This document shows, piece after piece, positions 61,401 through 64,000 of a stretch of DNA of 64,000 nt (its first letter is position 1; each line of letters begins with the position of its first letter). Position numbers and translations under genes: made by a program. The notes under the pieces are model-generated. The model made no database searches. It was not told the origin of the DNA and saw only the letters and a program-made list of their open reading frames with translations. The stretch is from Symbiodinium natans (lineage: Eukaryota; Sar; Dinophyceae; Suessiales; Symbiodiniaceae): assembly GCA_905221605.1 (NCBI GenBank), contig CAJNDS010000369.1, positions 493,501-557,500 on the forward strand. Reading direction: 5' to 3'.

Positions 61401-64000
61401 CGCCCTTGTCCGTGCCGAGGCGGGCGTCAAAGTTCTCCACAAGTCGGCCACTATCCGTCATGCGCTCAAGGCAGTTGAGGGGCATTGTGGTTTTTAAGGG
61501 TGTGGGGTGTAGGGTTTAGGGTTTAGGGCTTAAGGTTTTCGGGTTTAGGGTGTAGGTTTGCTCAGCCCAGATGCAACAAAGAGGGTTTGCACATGCAACT
61601 TGGCAGTCGTGGCTGTGCTTTTCGACGCACGTGGAGTCTTGGGGGGCGTTTGCGTGCGCTTGCGACCAGCCGGTACTTGCCGTACCTCATAATGGGAACC
61701 TCCCCCAGAACCCTAAGCTACAGCCCCCTGAGGAATGATGTTTCATGTTATTTCTCGGAAAGCACAAAGGGGACATCCAAACTACGACTGTATGAAGGTT
61801 CTAAGGGGAGCCTAACCCTAAACCCTAAACCCTAAACCCTAAACCCTAAACCCTAAACCCCTTCAACCGCAGCGCCAGGCCCAAGAAGCCGGGGTGGACT
61901 TGATTGAGATTGTGGGTTACGAAGGCCGACTTCGAGTAGCGAGCAGCATGAGCAGTCCCTAGGGCCTCAAGCATATAAAGAGTACTTACCTTGGGGCCGA
62001 AAGTCTGTAAATAACGCCTACTTTGGGCTATTTGGAGCCTTAGGGGGTGTTTTTTCAGTGCACGTTCGGCCCGTTCGACATTTCGCGGTTCTAGCATGGC
62101 GGCTGTGTCTTGTAGAAGCGGCTACAGGGACAGTCAGCAAAAATACACTGACGTTTCACTTCAGGGAAGACAGCAGGAAACTCCGCACGCCTTGGAGTCT
62201 TGGTCGAGGAAACGTTTTGTGTGATCGGCAGGCGTGTCGCACTTGTTGCCTGTCGCGACCAGTGCTATGAACCGGTCTGATACCTTGACATGCCATACAG
62301 CCTTAATTTCGGCGCCTAAGTGGCCATGTTTATTCATGCGTCATTGAACTTGCTTAAAATGAAACACAGTGGCGGGGTCAATAATTGGTGGGTGGGCGAG
62401 CATCACACGACGATTTTGCACGCTTGTTAGACTTTAGTCCACATGGAGGGCTCCTCGGGTGGCGCACAGATATCCCTACATGGATTGGGATGTTGCCCTT
62501 ATACTGTACTAACATTCCTTCATGGGGATAATAGTGCCCCCTGGTAGACTCCCTAGTCAGTATTTCTTTGTTCGGGGGAACATCCCGACTGATGTCATCG
62601 TCTGGTTAAGAGAAAGATGGAGCTGCGCTTGCCCTTGCCATGTGGGCGACAGAAGCTGAACTTCTTAAGGGGACATGTTGCGGCATGTTCCAGGCTCAAT
62701 TGCTGGCGGTCAGCCGGGTGATGAGGTCCGCCGAACTGATTCGTCACTCAGGGTCATTTACCCCAAAAAGGTACTACATAGGAGCCTCCGGGTAAGCTAG
62801 CAACAGTGAGCTGTGGTGGCATTGACATGTGTTCAGGTCGGCGCATGGGTGTTGCTAGCCAAGGCCCAGCCACGATGCCATGTTCAACGCACGCAAGTGC
62901 GCACCATAGCGTCTCTTATCCCTGCGCAAGGCCACCTCGATGTTGAAAGTTCCCGTCATTGCAGCGGGTGCATCAGGCCTGCCATTGTTTTTTGTGGGTG
63001 TTCGTTCTTTGCGAGCAAGCTCGCAGTGAACCCCGGCAGGCACTGGAAGACAGCTTGCAGCTGCCTTGGCCATGGGGGTCCTCGCCCTAGCCGCCATCAG
63101 CACCATTCGGTGCTCAAAATCAGCCCTAAACCCTAAACCCTGAACCCTAAACCCCAAACCCTGCATTTAAACCCTAAACCCGGCTTGGCGCCAGGCGCAG
63201 GGCATCACGATGGCCACCCGATTCCTTTGCACCGTGGAGGCCGCCTGCTGCTTTTAGGGTTTAGGGTTTAGGGTTGAGGGTTTAGGGTTTAGGGGTTAGG
63301 GGTTCAACCGTTGCTGCTAGTGGACGCGGAGTGGTCACAATCATGGCTGATGCAGTTAGACTTGGTAGCCCAGTGGTGCCCATTGCCTCTTTATTTGCTT
63401 CAAGGTTCCCTTGTAAAGTTAACGAACCCAAACGAGGATACCCTTAATACACTTTCATTGTTTCAAGGTTCCGTTATAAAGGTAGCCAACCCAAACAAGG
63501 GTACCCTTGTGATAATATGGTTACTGGGATACCAAGTAGAGTTCTTCGAGAGAAGCTTCGGATGCTTCAGGCTCCAATCGACCAGAAGGTGAAGGCCGTC
63601 CCTGTGGATGAAGTGAACATAGGGTTGTAGGGTTAGGGGTGCAGGGTTTACCGGTTTAGGGTTTAGGAGTTTAGGGTTTGGGGTTTAGGGTTTAGGGTTT
63701 AGGAGTTTAGGGTTTGGGGTTTAGGGTTTAGGGATGAATGCTTCATCAAGACGTATGCGGACAGGAGACCCTGATGCGCCCAGACATGGACGAGAGGCCT
63801 GTCCCGGCAAGCGTCTTCGTGCTGATATTGTCCCAGTCCTCGCATGCTGCCGGAATCCCCCTAAACCCGAAACCCTAAACCCTAAACCGTAAACCATGCC
63901 TCATTGCAGCTGCAGGAGCACCACCATTGTCTTAGGGACGCTCAGCAACGCCACGCGGGTCTTCAAGAATGGCGTGTCGCTGAAGATTCGTGAAATCGAA
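58409..64000 (+). CDS. Nitronate monooxygenase / 2-nitropropane dioxygenase, 16 exons, 3' end beyond window
   Basis: This is an FMN-dependent TIM-barrel enzyme of the NMO/2-NPD family, which oxidises alkyl nitronates. Exons, chosen by following the family order, are 58409-58469, 58630-58676, 59096-59158, 59729-59755, 60405-60473, 60591-60629, 61060-61119, 61420-61470, 61879-61924, 62694-62725, 62837-62863, 62931-62976, 63040-63077, 63195-63239, 63571-63614 and 63916-64000. They sum to 780 nt (260 codons) with continuous phase. Family landmarks occur in order: HPIIQGGMQYVG, AVSNAGGLGILTG, DKPFGVNLTILP, AGVKVLHKSATIRHALK, IVGYEGSIAGGQPGDE, VPVIAAGASGTGRQLAAALA, GITMATRFLCTVEAP. Family members usually run to about 320-350 residues, so roughly the last quarter is missing. 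My junctions give donors GT in 3 introns, GC in 9 and GA in 3, all with AG|G acceptors. The family call is very secure; single junctions are less so. Confidence 0.93.
58975..59090 (-). repeat. CCCTAAA array in intron 2 of the nitronate monooxygenase gene
   Basis: About 15 units, the last eight perfect, ending about 6 bases before exon 3. Confidence 0.96.
59165..59310 (+). repeat. TTTAGGG array in intron 3 of the nitronate monooxygenase gene
   Basis: About 18 degenerate units starting 7 bases after exon 3. Confidence 0.94.
61508..61558 (+). repeat. TTTAGGG array at the 5' end of intron 8 of the nitronate monooxygenase gene
   Basis: About six units, 38 bases after the exon 8 donor. Confidence 0.9.
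61812..61862 (-). repeat. CCCTAAA array at the 3' end of intron 8 of the nitronate monooxygenase gene
   Basis: Seven perfect units ending 16 bases before exon 9; complementary to the array at 61508. Confidence 0.96.
62487..62586. mobile_element. MITE family M4, copy c, in an intron of the nitronate monooxygenase gene
   Basis: Exact 100 bp from GGGATGTTGCCCTTATACT to GGGGGAACATCCC. Confidence 0.7.
62758..62800. mobile_element. MITE family M6, right arm only
   Basis: CCCCAAAAAGGTACTACATA then GGAGCCTC-GGGTAAGCT, nearly identical to 53031-53069. It is in the intron between exons 10 and 11 of the nitronate monooxygenase gene. Confidence 0.75.
63122..63182 (-). repeat. CCCTAAA array at the 3' end of intron 13 of the nitronate monooxygenase gene
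   Basis: Seven units, 12 bases before exon 14. Confidence 0.94.
63253..63303 (+). repeat. TTTAGGG array at the 5' end of intron 14 of the nitronate monooxygenase gene
   Basis: Seven units starting 14 bases after exon 14. Confidence 0.94.
63361..63536 (+). mobile_element. MITE family M1, copy d (176 bp, internal duplication)
   Basis: Ends as in the other copies, with TAGA on both sides. The core TTCAAGGTTCC-AAC-CCAAAC-A is present twice, explaining the extra length. It lies in the intron between exons 14 and 15 of the nitronate monooxygenase gene. Confidence 0.88.
63650..63735 (+). repeat. TTTAGGG array at the 5' end of intron 15 of the nitronate monooxygenase gene
   Basis: Eleven units in two 42-base blocks that repeat TTTAGGAG-TTTAGGG-TTTGGGG. 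Confidence 0.93.
63858..63892 (-). repeat. CCCTAAA array at the 3' end of intron 15 of the nitronate monooxygenase gene
   Basis: Four to five units, 24 bases before exon 16. Confidence 0.9.

Noticed and set aside
124-63892. Chromosome end (true telomere)
   Set aside because: Arrays are short, occur throughout in both orientations and surround exons of ordinary genes, so they are interstitial.
1-64000. Land-plant origin suggested by TTTAGGG
   Set aside because: GC and GA donors, AG|G acceptors, microexons and KPAA-repeat proteins fit dinoflagellates, which share the same telomere unit.

Overview
The window looks like nuclear DNA of a dinoflagellate (Symbiodiniaceae or Suessiales type). The evidence is intron-dense genes whose donors are GT, GC or GA with an AG|G acceptor, microexons, proteins with KPAA-type repeats, and very abundant plant-type telomere repeats (TTTAGGG on one strand, CCCTAAA on the other) scattered through the interior of the sequence. 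Nothing suggests a bacterium: there are no operons, ribosome binding sites or tRNA/rRNA genes that I can support. Almost none of the longest open frames are genes. Real coding sequence is mostly short GC-rich exons of about 25 to 165 bases between repeat arrays. Layout: (1) 1-15,190 holds exon candidates of one or more unidentified plus-strand genes, plus one intronless gene (3222-4649) for a zinc-ribbon repeat protein with a PD-(D/E)XK/DUF559-like nuclease domain. (2) 15,197-25,933 is a distinct 10.7-kb unit. It is bounded by imperfect 34-bp inverted ends and CTATCGATTTTG repeat clusters, carries short GGGCTGG..AGCCC palindromes that I see nowhere else, and encodes two related two-exon proteins, a multi-exon protein with coiled-coil and zinc-finger parts, and a five-exon transposase-like protein. 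(3) 26,060-39,440 holds more exons, including a recognisable SLOG/LOG-like Rossmann-fold gene (31,686-37,277), and ends in a terminal-looking exon at 39,320-39,439. (4) 41,620-51,779 holds exons of an unidentified gene or genes ending at a stop at 51,777. (5) 51,780-58,408 is an island free of telomere-like repeats, probably intergenic. (6) 58,409-64,000 is a nitronate monooxygenase (2-nitropropane dioxygenase) gene with 16 exons visible and its 3' end outside the window. The most striking feature is a polarity rule. In the two genes whose exon order I can verify from the protein family, telomere-like arrays near the 5' end of an intron read TTTAGGG and those near the 3' end read CCCTAAA, so each exon is flanked by (CCCTAAA)n on its left and (TTTAGGG)n on its right. 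Transcribed introns would therefore carry complementary ends able to pair into long stems. The same arrangement brackets most orphan exons. Several families of short inverted-repeat elements are also present. One family (M1) has four complete copies, each with a perfect 4-bp target duplication. One insertion at 44,026-44,166 looks like an introner whose 16-bp target duplication supplies both splice sites.
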